Assembly: GCA_947462335.1 (NCBI GenBank)
Contig: OX381705.1
Location: 1,426,001-1,490,000 of the forward strand
Reading direction: 5' to 3'
DNA: 64,000 nucleotides
Source of the DNA: Harmothoe impar
Taxonomy: Eukaryota > Annelida > Polychaeta > Phyllodocida > Polynoidae
The notes beneath the pieces were generated by a model. The model was given only the letters and a program-made list of their open reading frames with translations, had not been told where the DNA came from and did not search any database. The translations under genes and the position numbers were made by a program. Positions 53,991-64,000 of the stretch are shown piece by piece (positions within the stretch are counted from its first letter, which is position 1; each line of letters opens with the position of its first letter).

Positions 53991-54840
53991 AGGCTTATTT
54001 TCCATCGGCTGATTTGGACGTAGAATCAGCAGATAAGGGGTCAAGCTGGACGTCCTGTGGGCACATCCATTACATAAGCTGGTACTGGCGAGATAAGCAC
54101 TGATACCAGCGGTCACATGGGTACAAGCTGCTACATATAATGCACCATAAGAATTCCGCAGTGAAGGCCAGGGAGTTATCTCATTAGTTGATAATTACAT
54201 CCAGCTACATGCCTTACTAGTGGACGGTGGGCCTAACGCAGCTACAGCTCCAACAAATAACTCCACTGTGCTGCTACAAAGTATCATGCCGATACATTCA
54301 AACATTCTGCGAGTAACTCGCCACACAGGACAACCAGACATATGTTATTTTTTGTGTGCATTTTTTAAACGTGATTTTCTCTGGAATTCCATGTGTGGGT
54401 TTAGAAATCAATTAATCAACTGGCATGAAAGATTGTCAAGAGCCTGCCAATTTCCACAATTTGGCCAATATTAAACCACAGGCGGCCATGTCAGCGTCTA
54501 AACTGAAACAAAGAGCCTCCTCACCCCCTCTAGTGTATCCCTCCGCCCGTGCCGCGCCGGATCAGCTTCCGCCGCGCTGGGACTACTTTCACGTAATTAA
54601 CCGTTATATTTGAAAAGTAAAACCTCATTCTCGACGCGGCCTAACTATTCATTTCTTTCATAAAAAAACGCAATCCGTTCACGGGCAGCTGATTGTGTGG
54701 GTTGTGTGGGGCGGCATGTAAATCATCTTGGTGGTCTGTAAGACAATATCACTCTGATCTGTGATGGCATCTCTCTACTTCTTTGTTATCGTGAGTAATA
54801 CCATAGTGGGGGCCTGTGGGGATTCCCAATAAAGGGGACC
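53991..54840. other. No supported gene
   Basis: Short frames (54220-54474, 54425-54613) lack motifs. 54070-54120 resembles 44560-44610. Confidence 0.5.
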
Positions 54841-55204
54841 TTAACCATTTAACAACGGCATGTCACTAAAATATTAGTCGGTATGACGCACGAATGCAGC
54901 CTAGGGCTGTGTCTCATGAGATCGGGTCATTATTGTTGTCTATGACCGGTTGAAATCTATGACCGGGTGCAATCTATGACCGGCTTGGAAAAAACGCTTT
55001 ATTTAGGGCAGATGAAGATATAAATGGTGGAAAATGTTAATGGGTTTTTAAGACTTTATATCCCTCATTGGCGAGTAACTCATGCAAACCCTTCAGGAGT
55101 GTCTCAACCCCATAGGATCGGCATGATTACTGCCAGTGCTTCATTCATGTATCATGACGACCAAGGGCATCATGCCTTAATGCATCATGCCGTCCTTAAA
55201 GGGC
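54841..55204. mobile_element. Family A element with a tatgaccgg-repeat insertion
   Basis: Left ttaaccatttaacaacggc, right catgccgtccttaaaggg. The middle (about 54908-55060) contains three units of tctatgaccgg(g/t), reminiscent of the tttgaccggg unit in the 10.16-kb foldback element, and is absent from other family A copies. Confidence 0.6.
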
Positions 55205-55989
55205 ACCTTAATGCGAGCATTATGGGATGTGTTAGGGGCGTGCTGGACGTGTAGTCGGCATTATTACCGAGCTGTGGTTACAAATAAAGACTGAGTGACA
55301 CCAAACACGATAAACTACTCCATTATCCAAGATGAACTGTGGTTTTGTTTGAGAACAACCCAGCTTGGTTTGCCGTGGGAACGGTAGCTTTACAGATATA
55401 CATTGCTGAATCGTTGAACCCTGTGACTGATTTTTCCCGTACCGGTTAGGCCTATGTTAGGCTGCAGGTCAATAATATTGGAAAATAATTCCTCAATCGA
55501 CCCATAAAGTCCATAAACGTAGAATTTTAGTGTGGGGAAAAATTGTTGAACCCTGTACAAAGATATGAGCTATATTATCGATGTGTATAACGGGCATGCC
55601 CCCCTGGTAGGGGTAACAGATATGTTCCAATTGCAAGAGCATTGTTTGTCTCATTTTTACCTCCACTCATCAGAAACTGCCGGTGTGACAATACAGGCCA
55701 CACATCCTGCCAAGATAAATAAACGAAATATACAAACAAACAAACATACATGTGGCGTATTTATAAGGGACGTGGGAGTGAACACCCCCTCCCCGTTTTG
55801 GGGCACATTTACATTTTTTTATTGTGAAATTTAGCTCAGAAGTTGAGAACTTAGAATTGTTCCAATAGCGCCCCCCCCCTTACAAAGTCCTGCATCTGCC
55901 ACTGTACCTCTATGGTGGGTAGTTAGGCATTTATAATTCTGGACCACGTGACCTGTTATCATGGTAACCAAGGGAACAACACAGTAAAG
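55205..55989. other. No supported gene
   Basis: Short plus frame 55565-55834 has no motif. caaacaaacaaac microsatellite near 55733. Confidence 0.5.
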
Positions 55990-56097
55990 CCCAGTGGGCA
56001 CAAAGTCCAGCCCAACATTGAATTAACGTTGAATAAACAGTGGATCAACGTTCACAACTAGTGATCAATGTTGATTCAATGCTCTGTGCCCATTGGG
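55990..56097. mobile_element. Family E element, short (108 bp)
   Basis: cccagtgggcacaaag at left, ctctgtgcccattggg at right; ttgaatcaac-type words inside. Confidence 0.8.
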
Positions 56098-56224
56098 ATG
56101 CTACCCTGTAAGGGTTAATGTCTTGAGTAGAACATCAACTTGACCACATTTCTAAGAAGGCAGGTTGTGTTAATACTCTCTGCGTGGTTATTAATGTGTA
56201 ACGAGATAGCACGAAACTCATTTG

Positions 56225-56395
56225 ACGTAGAGCCTGAGTAGATGCGCCTAATCAAAACACTGATTAGGCATCGTGTTTCAATTGGCATGGCAATTAAAAA
56301 AGAAATTCATTCATAGTAATTATTAATACATGGCATATCGGCTCTTCATTCATTCCTGACGGATCTGTATATTTGCTGATATGTATTGGCATTTA
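56225..56395 (+). repeat. Divergent direct repeat, copy 1 (copy 2 at 56655-56830)
   Basis: gacgtagagcctgagtag... caattggcatggcaat... catatcggctcttcattcat matches the segment after the family B element with many differences. Confidence 0.7.
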
Positions 56396-56654
56396 GGCCA
56401 CTCAAAAAGAAAAAGAAGAAAAAGATTTTAGTAGATAAGTATTTATTAATATTTGAGAGTAGGAAAAGGGTAATTCATTTCTATCCTAATGCATAACTGG
56501 CAGTGTTAGCTTTAATTTGATAACAAAAATGACTATATTTTGACCATTTCTATCATGTTTTTCATTAAAATAAATTAGAACAAAAAGTTCTCTTCAAAAC
56601 CCGATTTTTGTGATGCGCGCGATGATGAGAAACCAAATTTCTTTTGGAGCGGCC
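56396..56654. mobile_element. Family B element
   Basis: ggccactcaaaaagaaa at left, tttcttttggagcggcc at right; see 11303-11630. It lies exactly between the two direct repeats. Confidence 0.7.
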
Positions 56655-56830
56655 TTAGAGAAAGACGTCCAGCCTAAGTAGGCCTAGTCACAATACTGAT
56701 AAGAAGGACATTGTGTTGTAATTGGCATGGTAATCTAAAAACACTGTTTTACTTTTTAGTAATTAACATGCCATATCGGCCCTTTATTCATTTCTGACGA
56801 CTTTTTATATTTGGCATTGGCACTCAGAGA
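56655..56830 (+). repeat. Divergent direct repeat, copy 2
   Basis: gacgtccagcctaagtag... gtaattggcatggtaat... catatcggccctttattcat. Confidence 0.7.
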
Positions 56831-56883
56831 ACGGATGTTGTACTAAACAGATATAAGTAGGATTTAAACATCTTAATATCAAA

Positions 56884-56954
56884 AGCTACTCGTATACCAA
56901 AACTACATTGTAAATAGTTGGTTGCTTTTTTTTGTACGTATACGAGTAGGTGTT
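56884..56954. repeat. Short inverted repeat ctactcgtatac/gtatacgagtag
   Basis: Perfect 12-bp arms about 45 bp apart; may be a tiny MITE. Confidence 0.7.
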
Positions 56955-57051
56955 AAATGTATTATATGTGCATTAGATGTAAAGTTACAGTAGATTTTGC
57001 TGTGTGCCTACACTTACTTTTTACAGTGTACAGTGTCAAGAAGAGCTAGTT

Positions 57052-57142
57052 GGCATGATGCATCAATGCAGTCCTGGCTAGCAGGGCCTGGCTGCATTGA
57101 TGCATCATACCGACTATCATTGACGCATCATGCCGCTTACAT
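57052..57142. mobile_element. Family A core palindrome
   Basis: ggcatgatgcatcaatgcag and ctgcattgatgcatcatacc form a nearly perfect hairpin; outer ends are lost. Confidence 0.7.
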
Positions 57143-57919
57143 GAGCGGCGGAGGAGTGTGTGCGGCATTGCCTGTACGACATGAGGAGGTTCCGGTCACG
57201 GCCACCAGATGGCAGCCCCGTGCCGCACCCCCGTGTCCGTATAAGAGTCCGTATACTGTGACTGCAGATGGGTCAAAAGCGACCTGGGCCGTTTTGGAGG
57301 CGACTTTCGACCTAATGCAATAATAAAAGTGACCTATCGATTTTTGAGCAAAAATGACAATAGGATAAAGGGTCCAAAAAAGCGACTTTGTGACCTAGAC
57401 CCCTTAATTTCGGCGACTTTCCGACCTCAGGGGGGGGGGGGGACCCATTGTGCACCCCCTATACTACTTACAGCGTCTCCTACAGCTACAGGGGCAGAAC
57501 GCAGCCCTCTGTTACCGCCGTTACCAAATAGTAGTTCTCAATTGATGAGATCATTTTGGTCTAGCAGGCTAGTATACATTTAGCATTGAAAAGGGAAAAA
57601 AAGGTTGTGACATACAGATGTATCGGCACATACAGATATAGGCTGGAGACTGCCGACACTCTACCCTGGGTCAGGCGCGGGGGGGGGGGGGGGGGTCATA
57701 CACCGAGGTCTACAATATAGATACCACATACATAGATCTACATAAGTTATCACAATGCTGCTTGGTACAAGAATATAGATTTGTTGTTATATATAATATA
57801 AATACTACTGCATTCTCACAATTCTCAATGCTTTATATTGTAGATAATTTCACTTTCTTGGCCCGTCCGTGATGTGTAATATTCAGAATTGAGCCTTCTT
57901 GATACTGATAGTGATATGA
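57143..57919. other. No supported gene
   Basis: Contains a G-run at 57430-57442 and another at 57680-57696. The 108-codon frame 56997-57323 overlaps family A and has no motif. Confidence 0.5.
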
Positions 57920-58740
57920 CTACTTCGGTGTTGTTCACACGGGGTACAAGCGGTGTGGTCGGACCGGCAGGAGGACTGTGCGGAGTTGATGGGGGGGGGG
58001 GGGGTAGAGGAGGTGGGGGGGGGGGGTAGAGGAGGGGGGGTAGAGGAGGTGGGGGGGGGGGTAGAGGAGGGGGGGTAGAGGAGGTGGGGGGGGGGGGTAG
58101 AAGAGGGGGAGGTAGAGGTGGGGGGGGGGGGGGTTGTGGTTGTCGTCTGACAACGGGGTACAAGCGGTGTGGTCGGACCGGCAGGAGGACTGTATGAGTG
58201 GAGGTGGGGGGGGGGGGGGGTAGAGGAGGTGGGGGGGGGGGTTGTCGTCTGGCGTTTAGTAATGAGGTGAAACGCTAGCCGCCCACACCTAGAGGTGCCG
58301 GGGTCAGCACGGGCACCTGATTAAACACGGGGGGGGGGGGGTGTGGGGGGGGGGGAGTACAGGGGGGGAGGGGCGGTGGTTGCACCTTGATTGAACATTG
58401 AGGAGAGGCAGAGGCAGAGACAGGGACAGAGACAGAGCTAGAAATAAAGACAGAGGCAGAGAAAGAGACACAAACAGTGAAGCAGAGGTAGAGCTAGAGG
58501 AGGCAGAGGCAGAGGGAGAGACAGGGGGGGGGGGTACTGTGTGTGTGGGGGGTGGGGTATGGGAAGTAGAGGGTGGAGGCGGAGTGGTTGCACATTGATT
58601 AAACATTGAGGAGGGGGGTGCAGGAGGAGGGAGGGGGGTTGTGGCGGACAGGGGGGGGAGACAAGAGGGGCATGTAGGCAGGTAGAGGGGGGGGGGGGTA
58701 GGGAGACAAGACAAGACAGACGACAGGCAGGTGTGTGGGA
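57920..58740. repeat. G-rich low-complexity region with a duplicated 34-bp phrase
   Basis: Poly-G runs separated by tagaggag. acaagcggtgtggtcggacc recurs at about 57947 and 58161. Pro-rich minus-strand frames are artefacts. Confidence 0.9.
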
Positions 58741-58917
58741 GCCGCGGAGTGGGTCACAGGGTAGGGCTGAAGGGGATTAGTACTCGGGATTCGGACCCCT
58801 TTTGTCCCCCTCCCCTCTTTTTTTGGATTCTGTTTTAGGGTTTTCCAAAAATAAATATCAAAATATATTTCGATTCACTGCGACCTAGACATAGGGCCCA
58901 ACCACTCAGCGGCACAC

Positions 58918-58995
58918 CCGCACACTCACACACACACACACACACCCACACACACACATACACACACACACACTGCACACACACACACACACTCC
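58918..58995. repeat. (CA)n microsatellite
   Basis: cacacacaca with ccc and tac interruptions. Confidence 0.95.
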
Positions 58996-59169
58996 CACAC
59001 AGCCGGATTCCTGGGTCCGGAGGGTAACAGAAGAAGGGTGGGAGGACAGCGCCCGGCATCTTAATTAAAAATGAAATCACTCGGTTCAGTCATGACATTG
59101 GACTGTCACGGATCGTGATTGGAGCTGGGAGGGGGGTGGGGAAATGTGCTAGGCATGGGGGGGGGGGAG

Positions 59170-59990
59170 AGAAGGCTGGGAGGCGGACAGGCAGAGACAG
59201 AGAGAGTGAGAGGCAAAAACAGAGGCAGACATGAAGTGAGGGAACACAGCGAGACAGAGACAGAGCGAGGGAGAAAAATGCAGAGCCAAAGTCAGAGACA
59301 GAGGCAGGGACAGAGGCAGGGACAGAGGCAGAGGCAGAGGCAGAGACAGAGGCAGAGGAAGAGGCAGAGACAGAGACAGAGGCAGGGACAGGGACAGAGG
59401 CAGAGGCAGAGGCAGAGGCAGAGGCAGAGGCAGAGGCAGAGACAGAGGCAGGGACAGGGACAGAGGCAGAGGCAGAGGCAGAGGAAGAGGCAGAGGCAGA
59501 GGCAGAGGCAGAGGCAGGGACAGAGGCAGAGACAGAGGCAGAGGCAAAGAGAGAGGCAGAGACAGAGACAAAGACAAAGACAGAGACAGAGACAGAGATA
59601 GAGGCAGAGACAGAGACAGAGGTAGAGACAGAGGCAGAGATAGGGACAGAGGCAGAGGCATAGACAGAGACAGAGGCAGAGACAGAGACAGAGACAGAGG
59701 CAGAGGCAGGGATAGAGACAGGGGCATAGGCATGGACAGAGGCAGGGACAGAGGTAGAGGCAGAGACAGAGACAGAGCCAGAGACAGAAATGGGGACAGA
59801 GGCAGAGACAGAGGCCGAGACAGAGGCCGAGACAGAGGCCGAGACAGAGGCCGAGAGAGGGAGAGAAATGCAGACAGAGACACAGAGGTAGAGGTAGAGT
59901 GAACGCCAGAGACAGAGACAGAGGCAGAGGCAGACACAGAGACAGAGGCAGACACAGAGACAGAGGCAGACACAGAGACAGAGCTACTGT
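59170..59990. repeat. 6-bp repeat (gaggca/gagaca)n
   Basis: Over 120 hexamers. RQRQ and LPLPLS frames on both strands are artefacts. An 18-bp unit (agacagaggcagacacag) ends the array. Confidence 0.97.
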
Positions 59991-59999
59991 TTTCAAACA

Positions 60000-60900
60000 G
60001 CAGGGCCCCTATATGTGCATTACTATAGCTCAAAGGTGTCGGCTGTGGTCAGTTTGAACCAAGGAAGGGGGGGCGGGGCAGAATTAATGCACTTATAAGC
60101 CCTATGCTGTCTTTAAAGTGTTAAATGGTTAACATAGAGGGTGTAAGGGCGGGTGTGTGTGAGGGGGGGGGGGGGCACTTGTATTAATTAAGGTGAGTGA
60201 CACGTGTATCTGCCCAGGGTCGTGTTCCTGTGTGTGTGGGGGGGGGGGGGTGACAACCGAAAACGCACCTCATGAGGTACACAGGGGGCGAATATACCTG
60301 TGGTAGTCTGCAAGCGGACAGTACTGTTTGGTCCCAATCTCATTTCATCTGTTATAGTTTTTCTCTGCTGATCATGCAGCTATACGGTCTACGTGAAAAC
60401 ATCCAGTGGATGTGGAGCTCTCACCCATGAGCAATTTAAGAACTGTAAGGTGGCTGTCCGAACGTTGTTGAGATCTGGAAAGGTGTCTATCTTTGCTTCA
60501 AATTAACTAAAATCCGCTGGTACTCCAAGTATACCTGATGCTCTCTGTAACTTGTATCTACCTCACCCCCCCCCCCCCCCCCCCCCCGCACCGCCCGATA
60601 AATAGACAAAGGTGCACGAGGACAGTTCCTCACTGAGGGTTATTTCACGAGGCGATGCTGTGTTTATTTCCTTTCTGTTTATTTCATGTCCTTATTAACA
60701 ATATGTCAAAAGTCCACTTAATTGCTCTAAAAAAGCTATTTTATAGTGGTTAAATCAGCAATTTTGATGATTTGACAGGCCGTTAAATAGGGGCAAGGGT
60801 TATTTCACGGGGGTCGTTAAATACGGCCTTCCTTGGTTAAGTCAATGGGAGTGCCGTATTCACCATGAAATAAACTATATAAACAGCTGGCAGTGCATTC
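60000..60900. other. No supported gene; poly-G and poly-C tracts
   Basis: G-runs at about 60162 and 60239, C-run at 60567-60588. 60640-60840 has several ggttatttcacg words. Confidence 0.5.
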
Positions 60901-60977
60901 AATCTAAGGCACCATACGGTCCTTAAAGGGTTAATTAAGGAGCAGGGAATCACTCTGCTGCCCCTACTGTAAGATGG

Positions 60978-62282
60978 TTAACCCTTTAAGGAGAGCATGT
61001 CGCTAAAAGATGACATTTGTTGTCATGATACACCAATGCAGCCCGGGCGAGTAACTCCCCGGTGCTGCATTAGTACATCATGATGTCTTAACCTCATAAG
61101 AGTATCATTGGAAGCTAAGGAACGCTTTGCCATCGTTGGAAAATCAACCCCAAGTCCCCATTCGAACAATACAATGACTAAGCCCTAAAGAACCTGCGAT
61201 ACCGGGGTCAGATAAAACTCATGCCAAGGACGGCAAAAAGTCAATCATCAATGAATTGATCAGCATAGGTAGACTCCAATGGCAGATCAATAATTAATGA
61301 AAGATTAAAACACCGCCTGACAAGATGTGTAGGACACCATAAGGTCGGCATGATACATGAATTACTCGCCAGGGCTGCATTCATGCATCATGACGACCAA
61401 CCCAGTGGGCACAAAACCTTGATTCAACATTGACAACTGGTTGATATAGGGTTGCAGGGTAGATCAACCTGTTTTCAGCATTGATGCAATGTTGCAATTT
61501 CAACGTTGTCAACCAACACCTGTTTCAACATTGATGCAATGTTTGAATATCAACCTTGAATCAACCATGGGGTTTCCCATCTTTCCCACTAGGTGCCTCC
61601 ACAACCTACTCCTTAGCATTTCTATATCCATGCTACATCAATTTTCCCTTATTGTAAGCTCTTATTTTCTCATCAATTTATACAATTGATCAAAATGTCA
61701 TTCATTTTCATCGACAATTATGGTGTGTGCATTTGGTTGACATTTGGAATTAAATGACAAGAATACATGCATTGTTTCAGTAAGACACCCTTTATGTTGC
61801 TAAGAATAATAGATAAAGCCTCAGTCATGACCAGGTCAGTTTGAAATGGATGTGAACGCCTCTTAGTGTGATCATCAAAGTTCATCCATGTACCCCTTCC
61901 CTGGATGGTGCTAGAATTAGCATTTAATCTTGGAGAAATGGAGGAGGGGGAGATGTTATAATGAAAATATATAAATTGAAGGAATGAAAGAATACTGTAT
62001 CTGATATACTGAATCTCAAATTATGCATCAGCAGTGAATATCAAATTAATGTAAATCATTTTATTATGTTTATTTGTTGTTGATTCACAATGGCCATATC
62101 AATGTTGAATCACTGATGAATGATCAACGTTGATGACCTCATCAATATCAACAAAATGACAACCCTGTATCAACTGTTGATATCATGTCGCTACACACAT
62201 TGAATCAACATTGAATCAACTGAAGTTTGCCCACTGGGAAGGGCATGATGCATTAAGGCACCATGCCGTCCTTAAAGTGTTG
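60978..62282. mobile_element. Family A element carrying a nested family E element
   Basis: Left ttaaccctttaaggagagc, right catgccgtccttaaagtgtt. gacgaccaa (61392-61400) and aagggcatgatgc (62239-) are the two halves of the intact family A phrase gaccaagggcatgatgc. A family A end fragment (ccttaaagggttaa) also lies at 60920-60933. Confidence 0.8.
61401..62238. mobile_element. Family E element, long (838 bp), nested in family A
   Basis: cccagtgggcacaaaacc at left, gaagtttgcccactggg at right. AA is duplicated. The interior is rich in cattgaatcaac and cattgatgcaat words. The short frame at 61489-61689 is not supported. Confidence 0.85.
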
Positions 62283-62800
62283 ATTAAATACCACAGAAGG
62301 AGAGGAGTCGGCAACAAGACCCCGCCCGTGGCTGATACCAGGTAAGGCGACCCCCCCCCCCCACCGCCCCAAACTAATTGTTCCCCCCTAGATTAGTAAT
62401 TGGACATCTGATAATCCCATCTTCTTAATCACACCAGTCAGCTATATGTCTGCAGGGGGTGTTCCACTGCTATGGTCGTGACTTTCTCAAAACTAAATCT
62501 TAGGGCGCGTTATTCTTATGACTTGGCTTATGGATTCGTCGCCGAATTTTCAGGCAAATTATATGCCCAGACTTTCTACAAAATATTGGCAAAAATGAAT
62601 TGAATTTCCTTAAAAAGATTTAAGAAAATTTAAATGTGTGTTTCCATACTGTCCTTTATTTATACCTCTGGCCTCTGGGAATTACAAATTTGGGGGAAAG
62701 TTTTTTTTTTTATTTGATTTTTGCCAAAATCCCGTAATCTAAGTTAAATGGCCTCCGTTGCATTTCTTGAATAACGCCCCCTCCCCCCCTAACACACAGT
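62283..62800. other. No recognisable feature
   Basis: Poly-C near 62350; otherwise AT-rich unique-looking sequence up to the tandem array. Confidence 0.5.
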
Positions 62801-63360
62801 TGGCGTAACGCCCCCCTGTAGGAGTTTACTAACAACTTTCTGTCTGATTCCCCACATTAGTTTACACAGTTGGCGTAACGCCCCCCTGTAGGAGTATATT
62901 AACAACTTTGTGTCTGATTCCCCACATTAGTTTACACAGTTGGAGTAACGCCCCCCTGTAGGAGTATATTAACAACTTTGTGTCTGATTCCCCACATTAG
63001 TTTACACAGTTGGAGTAACGCCCCCCTGTAGGAGTATATTAACAACTTTGTGTCTGATTCCCCACATTAGTTTACACAGTTGGAGTAACGCCCCCCTGTA
63101 GGAGTATATTAACGACTTTGTGTCTGATTCCCCACATTAGTTTACACAGTTGGAGTAACGCCCCCCTGTAGGAGTATATTAACGACTTTGTGTCTGATTC
63201 CCCACATTAGTTTACACAGTTGGAGTAACGCCCCCCTGTAGGAGTATATTAACGACTTTGTGTCTGATTCCCCACATTAGTTTACACAGTTGGAGTAACG
63301 CCCCCCTGTAGGAGTATATTAACGACTTTGTGTCTGATTCCCCACATTAGTTTACACAGT
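62801..63360 (+). repeat. 70-bp tandem array, eight near-identical units
   Basis: Unit starts tggagtaacgcccccctgta and ends cacattagtttacacagt. The first two units carry tggcg instead of tggag, and units differ otherwise at one or two sites (aacaac/aacgac). No spacers, so not a CRISPR. Confidence 0.97.
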
Positions 63361-63399
63361 TGGCTCGGTGACTGCTATGTGATAGGCTGCAGGTATTAA

Positions 63400-63640
63400 T
63401 TAACCCTTTAAGGGCCGCATGGTGCGTTAATGCACCATACCTGTGGTCGGCATGATGCGTATGAAGACAACCGTGGTGAGTGACATTGTAGGGCTTTTTT
63501 CATGCATCATACCAATCGTTCGGGAAAGTATCAACCCGCAAAGAGCAACATGACGCATGAATGCAGCACTTGTGAGGATTGCTTTCATACATCATACCGA
63601 CAAAGTGCATGATGTATTAAAGCACTAAGCAGCCCCTTAA
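63400..63640. mobile_element. Family A element
   Basis: ttaaccctttaagggccgca at left, ctaagcagccccttaa at right. Confidence 0.75.
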
Positions 63641-63894
63641 CCCCTTAAGGACGGCCTAATGCATTCATGCATCATGCCCTTAGTCATCATGATGCATGAA
63701 TGCAGCCCTAGCAAGTAACTCGCCAGTGCTACATTCAAGCATCATGCCGACTCTATTGGGTTGATACACTCATGAAGGATCGGCATGATGCACTAATGCA
63801 GCACCACGATCTACTCGCTGGGGTTGCACTGGTAAATCATGATGACAAATGTCACATTTTAGTGACATGCCGTCCTCAAATGGCTAGATGGTTA
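63638..63894. mobile_element. Family A element, well preserved
   Basis: ttaaccccttaaggacggc at left, gacatgccgtcctcaaatgg at right. Directly adjoins the previous copy. Confidence 0.8.
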
Positions 63895-63942
63895 ATCAGA
63901 GACTGATGGCATCACTTTCCTGCTGTAGGTGATATGTACATA

Positions 63943-64000
63943 CAGTAAACCTATACGGCACTAGCGCATTGGGCTATGGGGGCCGCCATCTTGGCTCAGA
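63943..64000 (-). repeat. Dispersed repeat running off the window end
   Basis: ctagcgcattgggctatggg matches the reverse strand of 49312-49367. Confidence 0.6.

Noticed and set aside
59149..60033. Long frames over the gaggca/gagaca array (294 and 234 codons minus, 160 plus)
   Set aside because: Hexamer repeat read in several frames; no independent coding evidence.
62801..63360. CRISPR-like regular array
   Set aside because: Units are contiguous with no unique spacers, and the context is eukaryotic.

Overview
This window is repeat-dense nuclear DNA of an animal, most likely a marine invertebrate. The evidence is its repeat content: a Penelope-like element, a CR1/L2-type LINE, TG...CA long terminal repeats, many short terminal-inverted-repeat elements, long G/C homopolymer tracts, and a 200-base assembly gap at 44052-44251. 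I cannot name the species. I recognise no host protein gene, tRNA or rRNA; the only convincing coding sequences belong to mobile elements.

Layout. 1-8160: a 48-bp satellite array. 8.16-21.5 kb: dispersed repeats, including a hairpin insertion (9.24-9.41), a foldback element with subterminal tandem repeats (10.16-10.73), a fossil LINE RT fragment (about 13.98), and mirror-image repeat pairs suggesting an old inverted duplication centred near 15 kb. A 15/16-bp minisatellite ends this part. 21.58-27.76 kb: a complete Penelope-like element (PLE) with 719-bp pseudo-LTRs carrying a hammerhead-ribozyme-like core, an RGG-box ORF1 split by one TGA, and an RT plus GIY-YIG endonuclease ORF. It is flanked by two copies of a ~211-bp host segment.

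27.81-37.23 kb: a 9.4-kb unit nested in the right-hand flank copy and bounded by 547-bp LTRs with a 4-bp ATAC duplication. It has a PBS-like site and a purine tract, but encodes no recognisable protease, integrase or LTR-type RT. Its interior instead holds a LINE protein set: an L1-ORF1p-like protein fused to a NADAR domain, a split SGNH/GDSL esterase-like ORF, and a 962-aa APE endonuclease/RT. The sequence alone does not decide between a LINE inside a small LTR element and a true chimeric transposon.

37.4-64 kb: many short inverted-repeat elements. One family ('A', ends like aaccctttaaggacggc and palindromic gatgcat cores) has about 20 copies or fragments. There are also several nested insertions with readable target duplications, a GC-rich minisatellite (39.9-41.2), an A-B-A'-B' interleaved inverted repeat with arms that look identical (45.04-46.00), TA, GAGACA, CA and poly-C/G tracts, and a very homogeneous 70-bp tandem array (62.80-63.36).

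How the genes work together: in the PLE, ORF1 is probably the RNA-binding partner of the RT/GIY-YIG protein. In the LTR-flanked unit, the ORF1-NADAR protein, the esterase and the EN-RT lie in one direction downstream of an LTR with a TATA box and AATAAA signal, so a single LTR-driven RNA could carry them all.
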